From NCBI GenBank assembly GCA_016630955.3, contig CM049992.1, positions 1,302,001 to 1,366,000 on the forward strand: a DNA stretch of 64,000 bases, in the 5' to 3' direction. This document shows, piece after piece, positions 1 through 9,695 of the stretch. Below the pieces are notes generated by a model. That model was given only the letters and a program-made list of their open reading frames with translations, ran no database searches and was not told the DNA's origin. Made by a program: the position numbers and the translations under genes. Origin of the DNA: Didymella arachidicola. Its lineage: Eukaryota > Ascomycota > Dothideomycetes > Pleosporales > Didymellaceae. Within the stretch, counting starts at the first letter, position 1, and each line of letters opens with the position of its first letter.

Positions 1-231
1 CTGGCCTGTGACGTTCCCATATACGGTGACGTTCAAGTTGTGCGTAGGATTGTCAGTGTCGAACGCTGCCCACACATACATAGGCGTGAACTTGAGGTAG
101 GGTATATCATCACCGAGGGTAAGCGGCGTCAGGCAACTGTCGAAGTTTATGAATATGGCGTTTGCGTGAGGAAGGAACGAGGCGAGGACGAGAAAGAAGA
201 GGGTGGTCGGCAGAGCGCGCAATGTAGCCAT
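1..231 (-). CDS. TRP-like membrane channel, ML-like domain, 5' part only
   Basis: This is the first 77 codons of a gene that runs off the left edge on the minus strand. The ATG is at 231-229. Residues 1-25 form a signal peptide (LPTTLFFLVLASFLPHANA). The next part has FINFDSCL, then FDTDNPTHNLNVTVYGNVTG, which resembles the N-terminal ML-like domain of fungal TRP/Flc/Pkd2-type membrane proteins. Family knowledge: this lumenal domain precedes about nine membrane spans, and members act in calcium, flavin or wall homeostasis. None of the membrane part is visible, so the subfamily cannot be settled. The region upstream of the ATG holds a CTG/CCG-rich tract (about 240-265). Confidence 0.7.
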   Translation of the reverse strand, partial: MATLRALPTTLFFLVLASFLPHANAIFINFDSCLTPLTLGDDIPYLKFTPMYVWAAFDTDNPTHNLNVTVYGNVTGQ

Positions 232-2428
232 GGCCGAATGCTGCTGCTGCCGCCGCCGCCGCGGTCGTCGCGGTGGATGTGTGTGCTCGTGGGAGAGTAG
301 CTTGCGTTCTCTGCCGCCGGGGGGCATTGGCGTGGCCTTGCGCGGTGTAGTCACTGCCATCATTGTCTGCAGTTTCCCTTCATGTTCGGAGCTCGCGCTA
401 TCTCTCGACGATGATGCGTCGTGCCGTGGGCGCAACGAGTGGCTGGCCCTCGCTAGCGGTGTCGTATGCGCGGGATGCTCGTATGACGTGGTATCGCGAA
501 CGGGGGGATGTCGATCCGGACAGTGATCGATGCTGGGGGGCGTGGGTAGCAATAGAACTTTCGCAGCCAGCGTAGAGGGCTGGTCGCACGCAGGACGGGG
601 ATGGCCTGCTCTGGCTAAAACACAGGGGCGGCGGAGAAATGGCGAAGTGCTGGCGGCGCGACGGTAGCTGGTGGATAGCCGGTCCAGATGATTACAGCCG
701 CAGCGAGAACAGCCTTGTAGCGAATGTACGAAGCAAAAAACAGCAGGTGCTCGTGTAGTCGGCTGAGGCAGGCGCTGCGGGGATTTGGAGGCGAGAAAGT
801 GTAGCGCAACACGGTCAAGACACTAGTTGGGACACATAGTTGGCCTCGTATAGAGAGATGCGCCAGTGCGCACTACAGCCGTTGCGCCTGAAAGCCCCAA
901 GACAAAACCATGGGTGGCCGCAAAGGAGGCGGTGTCGAAGATAAGATCTGCACGCGGAGGTGGATGGGACGGTGAGCAGGCCTCAACAGCAGCACAGCAA
1001 CGCGGGCGACAGGCGCGAGGTTGGCGTCGTCATAGTCGCGCTACAGGACCCTGGGACATGGAAATCTTTACTACAGTACACTTCTGCTAACTTCCGGGAA
1101 CCTGCCAGCCGTTGCTGGCCCATCAGACACCGCGACCCGGGCGGGCTAGGGCACCCTGATTGGATCTTTGCTGCGCTGCTATTTCAGGAGCTCGAGCCTG
1201 CCCGTTCTGAACGCCACGCGCGTTAGTGCGCTGCCATTGCATTGCACAGGAGGAAGAGCCTGCTCGTCTATAAGAGCTGACATATGTCTTTCTTTGACAC
1301 CACCATCATGCAGCTCTCGTCGGCGAATGGCACAGGGATACGCGCTGATTATCGTGTTGAGTGGTGCAGCGTAATGGATACCAACAACGCGGTGCAGCAC
1401 AGCCACACTCTGGGTAGATCACAAGAAAAGACCCACATAGTTTCATCTCGTAGGGCAACACGGCAACACGGCAACACGATCAACGCGCCTTTGTTTCACC
1501 GACGCTCGCTTGTTGCTGCTGGCAATCATCCGAGACAGCTCCTACGAGCGATTCAGTTGGACTTCATACTGCTTGATGCATCGACCATACTTCCAGAACG
1601 GTTTAACAGTCGTATTCTGCCCCACAAGTTCGCAGCATCTGGCAGCGGAGCATACCACGGCGGTCTATCGACCGGTTTTCCTGGTCTGTTGTCTTTCGAC
1701 CCATCCCAATCACCGAAACTCTAGCACGAGCTGCCTTGAAGTAGATTGTAGCATTGTAACCATCATCACCCGGTCTGATATGTCACGTGACCTCCATGTC
1801 CACCTGGGCGGTCATCCTTATACGAGCACCTGTTTTATTTTAAGCAATTGTATGAGTGTAGCTTGCAATTGATATCGCATCTATGACTGAGAAGCATCCA
1901 GCTCCCGCAGGTCGTTCTCCCCGCAACGCGCCCGAATGTAACGTTCGCGACCTGGTACCAGGCACGACTCGCATCCTCTCTTATCGCGTGATCTCGCAGG
2001 GTGTCGATCCATGGCCAGCATGCCATATCACGTTGCTATCCGTCGCCGGCACGCCTTGCTGGCGACCCTCACCTCTTCTGGCAGGTACCGGCACCACGAC
2101 GTGACTTTTTGACCAAAGCCCCGCTCGTACCAATAAGAAAGACGCCTCAGGGGCACAAACACAACGTCGAGTTGAGCCGGATTGTACGCAAGGTGGACAA
2201 GCCCGCAAAAGCCTTTCTTGGCTGCACCCAGAATGGCTAGCCTCTGCCAGTGTTAGGCAGGTGTTGTGCTCAAGGGCCTCTTGGCAACGATTGTCAAGAC
2301 TTCCGCTGTGATGATGATGCTAGATCCCAGAAGGCTGGGAGTCGTTCAAAAGGCCCAGGAAGTCGCTCTGAGATCTCCAGTCTGTCCCACGATTCTCCAA
2401 ACTTTGCTGCTTGAAGAATTGACTCAAG
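232..2428. other. Divergent intergenic region
   Basis: About 2.2 kb between the minus-strand TRP-like gene and the plus-strand peptidase, so it should hold both promoters. I see no convincing gene. Open frames here (for example 146 codons from 1284) have no recognisable motif. A three-copy 8-bp tandem repeat (GGCAACAC) lies at 1454-1477. Confidence 0.5.
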
Positions 2429-4785
2429 ATGGCAATGCGGTCCACTCTCCTGGCTGCTGGCCTGCTTCTTGGCTCTGCACAAGCTTTGACCACCGAGTGA
2501 GTACCCATCTTGACTACACAATGCAATACCTCGCTGACTTGCTCCAGAGGTGTGCTTGCTGCGCCTCGCAGAAGCACGGGAAGTCTGAGCCCCAAGGGTG
2601 TAAGTCACCATCTCGCAACAATAAGAGCTCCTCGCTGACTTGCTAGGATCGAGCCCTATTCTCGTCGACCAGCTACAACTGGACGACAGCCAAGGCCACG
2701 ACCGGATGGTACTTTCTCGATGTAGAGAGTGGTAACACCACCAAGGCGCCTTTTGGATCCGAGGTGTCCGAGGTCGTCTGGATTGGCGAGACAGAGGACA
2801 GCATTCTTTACTTGAACTCCAGCAACGAGGCAATTCCTGGAGGTGTAGCTCTGTACACCGCTGACCTGAGCGGGGACTTTGAGCCGTAAGTGAAACCATA
2901 TATTAACCAAATTACTGGAGTACTGACAGATTGCAGCACATTGGTAGCATCCCTGGGCGCACCTTTCTCTGGTCTCAAGGCAGCGAAGACCGCTGACGGC
3001 TCCATTAATTGGATCGCTAACACGCTCGCGTACTGGAACAACGGATCTGCCTACAATCCCGAGCTTGCTTCCAAGCCAAAGTCAGCCGGACAGCTGTACG
3101 ATGCAAACTTTGTCCGCCACTGGAACTACTACATCACCGAGCAGCGCTATGCTGTATTTAGTGGCAGCCTTGCCAGGGGCAACGGAAGCTATTCTTTCGA
3201 CGGAAAGATCACCAACCTGCTGAACGGTATCAACTCTACCGTTACGAAGCCAGAAAGCCCTGTTCAAGGATCTTCAAGCGACCCTGGTGACTACGAGATC
3301 TCCCCTGACGGCAGCACGGTGGCGTTCCGCAGCAAGTCCCCGGATCTTCCCAAGGCCAATTACACGGCGAGCTACATTTATGTTGTCCCTCACAACGGCT
3401 CTGAGGTTGCAGTCCCTATCAACGGACCTGGCACCACTGCCCCTGAGACCGCCCAGGGTGCTTCCACCTTTCCTACATGGAGCCATGACAGCAAGAAATT
3501 GGCTTACGGTCAGCAAGATGGTATCGACTACGAGTCTGACCGCGTCAAACTCTATGTTGCAGATATCGATGGCTTAAACTCTCAGGTACACGCTGTTGCG
3601 GAGGACTGGGATTCATCTCCTTCAGGCCTCAAGTGGAGCCCTGATGATGCCGATCTCTGGGTTGTCTCAGAGCTCCATGCCGCGAACCGTCTCTGGCTCG
3701 TCCCTCATGACGCTCCTGCTGACTTCAAGCCTGTGAACTTCACCGGTCCTGACACAGTCCTGTCCGACTTTGACATTCACCCAGACGGCTCTGCGTTTGT
3801 TTCAGCTGCCGCCTCGTGGACGAGCCGTATCTTCTACAAGCAACACCCTGGTCAAGACAAGGATGTCATCTTCACGGCCAATGAAGTCGACCCCGAGCTT
3901 GCTGGTTTGCTACCCAACTCGACCTCCAACTTCTGGGTGGAGAACGAGGACGGTGACCAGGTTCAATCCTTCGTCTTCTACCCTACTGACTTCAACTCTG
4001 AGGAGAAGTACCCGTTGATGTTCATTATTCACGGTGGACCTCAATCCACCCAGGGTGACAATTGGAGCGTCCGCTGGAACTTGCGCCTTTGGGCCGAGCA
4101 GGGCTTTGTCGTCGTTGTAACTCAATTCACCGGCTCACCTTCTTACAGCCAAGCCTTCACCGACAAGATCCAAGCCAACTGGGGCGGAACACCGTACAAT
4201 GATCTTTACACTGTCTTCAACTACATCAAATCCAACATTTCGTACATCGACACTGACCGCGCCATCGCTGGTGGCGCCTCTTTCGGCTGCTACATGACCA
4301 ACGTAGGTTTACGCAGTAACGAAAAGAAAAGTATAGTAGCTGACTCGCAACAGTGGATCCAGGGTCATGATCTTGGCCGCGAGTTCAAGGCTCTCGTCTG
4401 CCACGACGGCAAGGTCAACCAGGTTGCTAGCTACTCGACCGACGAGCTGTGGTTCATCCAGCGCGACAACAACGGCACGGTCTGGAACGACCGCACCAAC
4501 TACGAGAAGTGGGATCCTATCATTCACTCTGCGAACTTTAGCACTCCCGAGTTCATCATCCATAACGACTTGGACTACCGCGTGTTGATCTCTGAGGGTC
4601 TGCAGACCTTCAACATTTTGCAGAGTCTAGGCGTGCCGAGTCGCTTCTTGCACTTCCCTGATGAGGGCCACTGGGTTACGAAGAGAGATAACAGCCTGCT
4701 GTGGCACAAGAGTATCTTCAACTGGATCAGGTACTATGCTGGTCTGGATGAGGAGCTCATACAGGAGGGTGTCATCCACCAGTAA
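2429..4785 (+). CDS. DPP5: Dipeptidyl peptidase V (S9 family), secreted
   Basis: Secreted serine peptidase that removes dipeptides from peptide N-termini. Five exons can be read: 2429-2496, 2548-2599, 2647-2885, 2937-4302 and 4354-4785. The introns are 47-51 nt and all phases agree, giving 718 aa, normal for the family. The start is the ATG at 2429, followed by a signal peptide (LLAAGLLLGSAQA). The N-terminal half is the propeller region. The C-terminal half is the alpha/beta hydrolase, with nucleophile Ser568 in GGASFGCY, Asp649 in HNDLDYR and His681 in PDEGHW. Family members usually have GASYGGYM, so Cys571 replaces a Gly. The fourth intron keeps the frame open and adds 17 residues if not spliced. 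Many N-glycosylation sites fit secretion. Confidence 0.93.
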
Positions 4786-5254
4786 GCGTATCACCACGCT
4801 CACACTGTGCACGATGTGCGCGAGCATGATCGCATCTGGAGGATATAAGCGTGGCGATTACCTAAAACCCAATGAACAATATTCCCCATCGTCCTTCAAA
4901 AAACACGAGCTTACTCATGTTGCACTGCAGGTGGGTCCTGCTTTACCTTTCGCCTAATGAGGAAGCTGACTAAGCCCTCTGTGGAGTCAGCCTCGTGTAC
5001 AGCCAACTACAAGGTAATAGCACACAACTAGCTTGCCCTGTACTTGACTGCAACCATGATGATTAAGACAACCCCAGATTAAACTCACCCCACTTGTGGG
5101 TGAATAAGCCCACCACAACCGACTTTGAGCATATCTCCACGGACCATGTCTCTTCTAGATATCCTGCCGCCAGCATCATGAATAGTATAAGTAGCCTCGC
5201 CATTACCTGTAATGGGCATCGCAACCACAAGTCCAACTCTGTACTAAAAAAACG
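4786..5254. other. Intergenic stretch
   Basis: 3' flank of the peptidase and promoter of the small secreted protein. No gene, repeat or RNA recognised. Confidence 0.5.
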
Positions 5255-5681
5255 ATGCAGCTCACCATCACCCTCCTCGCCGCCACAGCGACCCTCATCA
5301 CCACCGCCTCCGCAGGTCAGGTGAACTTCTACTCCGACACAAACTGCCAGAATTACATTGGCGAGCAGCATCCGGCTGCCTTCCAAACAACCGGGTCAGT
5401 CATATCCTCACCTTCTTCCTATTCTTCCAATTTCCATGCAGCCTCATCCCATAGATCCTCATCACACTCTGACAAGCAACAGCGGCCCCGCAGGATCCTT
5501 CTCCGCGCTCTGGGTCACCAGGGACCAGCAGGCCTGCAGCTCCACCTGCGGACCGCTGATTATATGCGGCGATGCGAACTGCAGTCGCCGCAGGGCTACG
5601 GGGATTGGACGTTGTGAATCGTTCAACACGGGTGTTTGGGCGAGGAACGGGTGTGGGCAGGATATGTGTGGGAATGCCTAG
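5255..5681 (+). CDS. Small cysteine-rich secreted protein, effector-like
   Basis: Two exons, 5255-5394 and 5483-5681, with an 88-nt intron (GTCAGT...CAACAG). This is the only acceptor among those I tried (5441, 5454, 5482) that restores the downstream frame. The product is about 112 aa. Residues 1-20 (LTITLLAATATLITTASA core) are a clear signal peptide. The mature part has eight cysteines, starting in YSDTNC and ending in the close pattern C..C in CGQDMC, which suggests four disulphides. It resembles in size and layout the small secreted proteins of plant-associated fungi, but I recognise no named family. No expression or host role can be read from sequence. The donor is not the consensus GTAAGT, so the exon junction is the least certain part. 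Confidence 0.72.
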
Positions 5682-6401
5682 CTGGGGAGAGGATATGTAG
5701 GTTGAGGGTTGAGCTGCTGTACAGTGCAACATATCAGCGTTCCGACTGCCAGCATAATAGTTGCACCAACTCTCACTCCGCAGTGACAGCCGAAAACAAT
5801 CTTAGACCACATGGAAGTACAGTATGTAGTTAATCATTATCTAAGCAGTGTCCAAGTGCGGAAGAGTCTTGTTCGAGCTACAATAATCTCGCTGCTGTAT
5901 CTAATTTTCTACGTGACGGCACGGAGATATTGAGGCAGCACTGCTTGTTACGTGACTCGTGCCAAATGGCAGTCATCGCGGCTGATCCTCGAAAGATGCC
6001 AGAGTCTGCTTTGCGGAAGAGAAAGTGATACTTTCCATCGCAAACGAGACTGGATACAAGCCTCGAGCTGTCACGAAATTGAGAGGGTTTTAGTGTTCTC
6101 TGCGGGTTTCTTTGAAGAATCGCAGATAGGCTGACGGCTCCAATAGTAGTGCTATCGTTTTCGAAGGCTTTCCATGTGCGATGTATTTCGGGAGAAGTTT
6201 GATGAAGTAGAATTGCCATAGCGATATGTTTATGCATTTAACGCCGACGTGTGGGCCCCGAGACACATATTTTCATATTCGATTGAACAGTTCTCAAACC
6301 TAGTTGCTTGGACTGCCTGTTAATGTTGTTGAACATCGATATGCATTTGATATGTGTGTTACATTGACACGCAACTAACTTGACAGCCGTTGACAGCTGA
6401 T
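5682..6401. other. Convergent intergenic stretch
   Basis: Lies between the 3' ends of the cysteine-rich gene and the receptor gene. Only short open frames without motifs. Confidence 0.45.
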
Positions 6402-7873
6402 CTATTGCATACTTTGTGAAGAGCGTGTATCCCCAGAACCGGCGCTCTCGCCTGTGGTAATTCTATCTCCCATTCTTGGAAACGCACTGTCTTTCTTCGC
6501 GGGCTCCACTGAGAAAGTGTCGCCTTTCTCCAGATCGAGGTTTCCCAACGCCGTTTCTGGTGCGCCATGTGGCGGCAATAGGCCAGTCATCTGATGGTCA
6601 GGATCCTCGAATACAAAGTTCTGGTCTCCAAGCTCGCGCTGGATATAGACATCAATGGTGGATGCTCCAGCAGATGTTGAGTTGAGCCTCTGATTGCCAT
6701 GCCCTCTTCCACTGGGACGTTGGCGTATACATTGTGCAGAGGCGAACACGTAGTTGTTGCGCTTCTGTTGGGCTTGTTGCATTGTTTTCGTGTTCGTCCA
6801 GAATGATTTTCGGAACACTATATGTCATTAGTAACCGAAACGTATATGGGAAAGGTCATCATAGGTAGCAGAGCAGAGACTTACTTGGCCTCAACGCTGC
6901 TGTGTTGACTGCCACTATGGCAACGCAGAACTCACGAACGCCCCAGCGTGCGATATTTAGAACAAAGATATCGGGAACTACTGTAAGCGATACTCGAGTG
7001 ATGCTGTCATTACTGTTAGAGCGGCATGTAATTCAGTGTTCTTGTGCACTCACCAGGCTGCAAGCACAAACACGCCGGATGCGAGCAGTATAGTTACGGC
7101 AATACGGCTGTCTCTTTAGCAAGGCTTCAAAATACAATAATGGGAGCGCAGCATACGTTCGTAGAGGTTTATTGAGGTTCCAGAGCAGCGAGACAGGGAC
7201 GCTAAGAAGCTAGACGGAGTTAGCCAATGCAGATGGGCTCATATCACAAAACCTACGAAGACATCTGTCAGAGCATTGACACAGCTTGTCGTGATGAGAA
7301 TTTTGGGTGAGGCTGTGCACATGATTGGCGGTCGTGGCACAAGCTGCCACCTTCGATGATATGGCAGGCATCTGAGACTGAGGGCTATGGTCAAGCCTGA
7401 AAATCCAAGTATACAAAGAGCTGTTATGATCTTCAAGACACATCTCTGCCAATACTGGAAGAAGATGCGTTGGTAGAGAATCAAGACAACGCCTTTGAGC
7501 GAGAAGATGAGAACAAGGCTGAATTCCATTAGCCCTGTTCTTTCCTTGAAAGATACTATACTCACTAAGCATACCACGATCCGAGGAATAGCTTGCTACC
7601 GTACACGACCTCATCGTATTTTTTCTGGTCAAATTTTGCGATCTCCGCTTGGTCGTAATCTGTGTTGGTTCCTGTATAATAGGTGATATGGACGGCAGCG
7701 GCTGTGTATGTCCAGGCAAACAACGCGATAAAGGCGAGAGCATCGTCCAGTCCCAGTCCTCTGATGCCCTCAGTGCGAAGCCGTACGGCAAACCTAAGCA
7801 CGAGCCAAGTCGTGCCCACAGAGTATAATCCCCATACTTCTGGCAGGAATTTGCTGTCACGTGCTGGTGCCAT
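6402..7873 (-). CDS. Fungal rhodopsin-fold integral membrane protein (PTH11-like receptor class)
   Basis: Seven-helix membrane protein of the fungal rhodopsin-domain family; members are proposed surface receptors. The start ATG is at 7873. Exons downstream of the first junction are about 7560-7257, 7209-7157, 7113-7054, 7012-6885 and 6817-6402, with consistent phases. Visible hallmarks are LGLDDALAFIALFAWTY (helix 2), YGSKLFLGSW, SLKGVVLILYQRIF (helix 3), CLPYHRRWQLVPRP followed by a Cys (extracellular loop), LLASGVFVLAA and RWGVREFCVAIVAVN (last helix). The C-terminal 130 residues are a polar cytoplasmic tail. The first intron is a problem: the obvious donor after GSW and the acceptor at TTTCAAG would make an intron of only 30 nt and break the frame. 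A 65-nt alternative (donor near 7591) loses the GSK motif. No CFEM domain is present. Confidence 0.8.
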
Positions 7874-8458
7874 ACCGTGCGTGTGGGACTGATTGGAGAA
7901 GATGAGCAGAAAGCCTCAGAAACACAATGAGATTACGGTTGCTCAATTGTTATGTCGAAGGCAGACTATAAGGCATCTGCCTCGTGGCTCACATTTGGAT
8001 TTCGATGGCGCGATCGGCCACTATGATGAACACGGCGAATAAGCTCTTCCTGCAAGAGAACTAATCAACACCGTTGAAACTCAGTGATGGAAATCTATGC
8101 AATAGCATCTTGTTACTTATCAGAAGCGCCGGACATACTTTGTTGGTCAAGCGGCTCGAAACATCTAGAACATAGACACGGTCATCTCTGATGAAGGAAA
8201 CATCGTTTCTATAATTCCAACAGAGTTCTTACGTGGCATGGTGAGAAGTTCGGAAACCGGAAGTGAGCGAGATTTGAATAGAGCCGGCGGAGTTGTGCCC
8301 GTCGAGAACCTTTGGAGTTGAGAGATAGCTAAGCGTTTGACCGCCGTCCCGGAGCATGTGGAACTCCGCTTCCCCGTAGATAAAAATCTTGTACTAAAGT
8401 ATAATCGCTTCAGTGCCGACTTTAGAAGGTTTGACGACGTTCGGCTGCTGCTGTTGAG
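7874..8458. other. Intergenic stretch upstream of the receptor
   Basis: Holds the receptor promoter. No other gene recognised. Confidence 0.45.
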
Positions 8459-8617
8459 TACAAGGGGGGGCCTTGAACGGGCTGGAAAACGAGGGTCGGT
8501 GTCGATCGCAGAATAACCAATAAGATCCGTTCAATATAGGTACTAGCCATTCAGAAACCTCAAGAAACGTCTGTGGGGCACCTCGTATTTCCAACCCGTT
8601 CAAGGCCCCCCCTTGTA
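8459..8617. mobile_element. MITE, 159 bp, TA target site
   Basis: The two ends are inverted copies of each other. Reading inward both begin TA CAAGGGGGGGCCTTGAA and continue for about 36 bp with one mismatch and one 1-bp indel (8459-8494 and 8582-8617). The TA at both ends fits the target duplication of Tc1/mariner/pogo transposons. The 90-bp interior has no coding capacity. It lies 58 bp past the phosphatase stop codon. Inference: a non-autonomous element mobilised by a pogo- or Tc1-type transposase. Its ends do not match those of the full elements in this window. Confidence 0.75.
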
Positions 8618-8674
8618 GCTCATGCATCCAAATCGGAAGCGAATCCCGCCGACCACTCAACGTTAAACCGCCGC

Positions 8675-9403
8675 TCATAGCTTGGATTTTAGCTGTTCTG
8701 CTCGTTCATCCCATTCCCAGCATTCACCCTGGAATTTTGTCTTCTCCCATTCTTCGTAGATCGTTTTACTTTCCTGTTCTGACTCGCTTCTACACATCTT
8801 CTCCCATACCAGGAGCTGCTCCTTAAAACCAGGATTTGGATCGCATACAGGTCTGCCTTCGCAGAGCTGGGCAAGCGCTGTCCTCGCATTGAGGTGGTAC
8901 TTCCACATCAGATAGGCGACTATGAGAGTAGCTGATCGAGATTTCCCCATGGCACAGTGCACAAACACACCTCCTGCACTCTCATCTTCAGCGTCGTTGG
9001 AGATAGATTTCGTCTTTTCGGTCGCCGTAACCTCTTTCAGGGCTTGATCGATATACTTCACTGCTTCTGGCAGGTGCTGAAGTAAGTTTTCATTGGGGTG
9101 ATCGTCCGCTCGAACGTGGAAATGCCTGAGGTGCGCAAATCTATCCTGCAGCAGAGGATCGTAATCGATGACGGACAGCACATGCGTGATCCCAGCTGCA
9201 CGTATTAAGTCGGTCTGATACAGCGCATAGAACCCGCCGATGTAGAGCTTTCCAGCCCGTGGTACTTGATCAACCCAGCCCATGCCTGTATGCGAAGTGC
9301 TGCCGTGGAGAAGAAAGGACATGGGATCGACGGGATTAAAGGAGGATATTGTTGCGCGTAGAAGTGTGAGTCCCGCAAGCTCCTGCTGCGGCAACGCAAA
9401 CAT
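8675..9403 (-). CDS. Dual-specificity protein phosphatase (DUSP12/Yvh1-like catalytic domain)
   Basis: Single-exon gene, 242 aa from the ATG at 9403; a second ATG at 9322 also fits. The domain opens with AGKLYIGGFYALYQTDLIRA and ends with a short charged tail. The signature HCAMGKSRSAT carries nucleophile Cys150 and Arg156. The general-acid Asp is probably in the HFHVRADDHPNEN loop. The sequence resembles the N-terminal half of fungal Yvh1-type phosphatases (LCEGRPVCDPNPGF helix), but the C-terminal zinc-binding domain of Yvh1 is absent, so a role in ribosome assembly should not be assumed. It sits between a MITE 58 bp downstream and a pogo element 293 bp upstream. Confidence 0.85.
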   Translation of the reverse strand: MFALPQQELAGLTLLRATISSFNPVDPMSFLLHGSTSHTGMGWVDQVPRAGKLYIGGFYALYQTDLIRAAGITHVLSVIDYDPLLQDRFAHLRHFHVRADDHPNENLLQHLPEAVKYIDQALKEVTATEKTKSISNDAEDESAGGVFVHCAMGKSRSATLIVAYLMWKYHLNARTALAQLCEGRPVCDPNPGFKEQLLVWEKMCRSESEQESKTIYEEWEKTKFQGECWEWDERAEQLKSKL

Positions 9404-9695
9404 GCCAGTGACTGAATAGACTGTGCCGAGGTCCAACGCGTGTCCTTGGTTGCAGACTTGCAATCAACGTTCGAAAACTGATTGATCTTTGTGATGACTG
9501 CTACTCATTCTCACGCTACCCAGAAGTTAACAGCCAGCAGGCGTGGAAGAGATCTCCAAAGTCTGTGGATGAACAACGAGGAAGGAAGGGTTGAGTTTGC
9601 TGCGAAGGTGTCCACGTTCGTACTAGGCTGGTTTCTTAGCGCCTTCTCCGCATCTGGCTCTTCCAAAACTTGCGTCTCCGAAGAATTTAGACATA

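Noticed and set aside
1284..1724. 146-codon plus-strand frame upstream of the peptidase
   Set aside because: Composition looks random and no motif supports translation.
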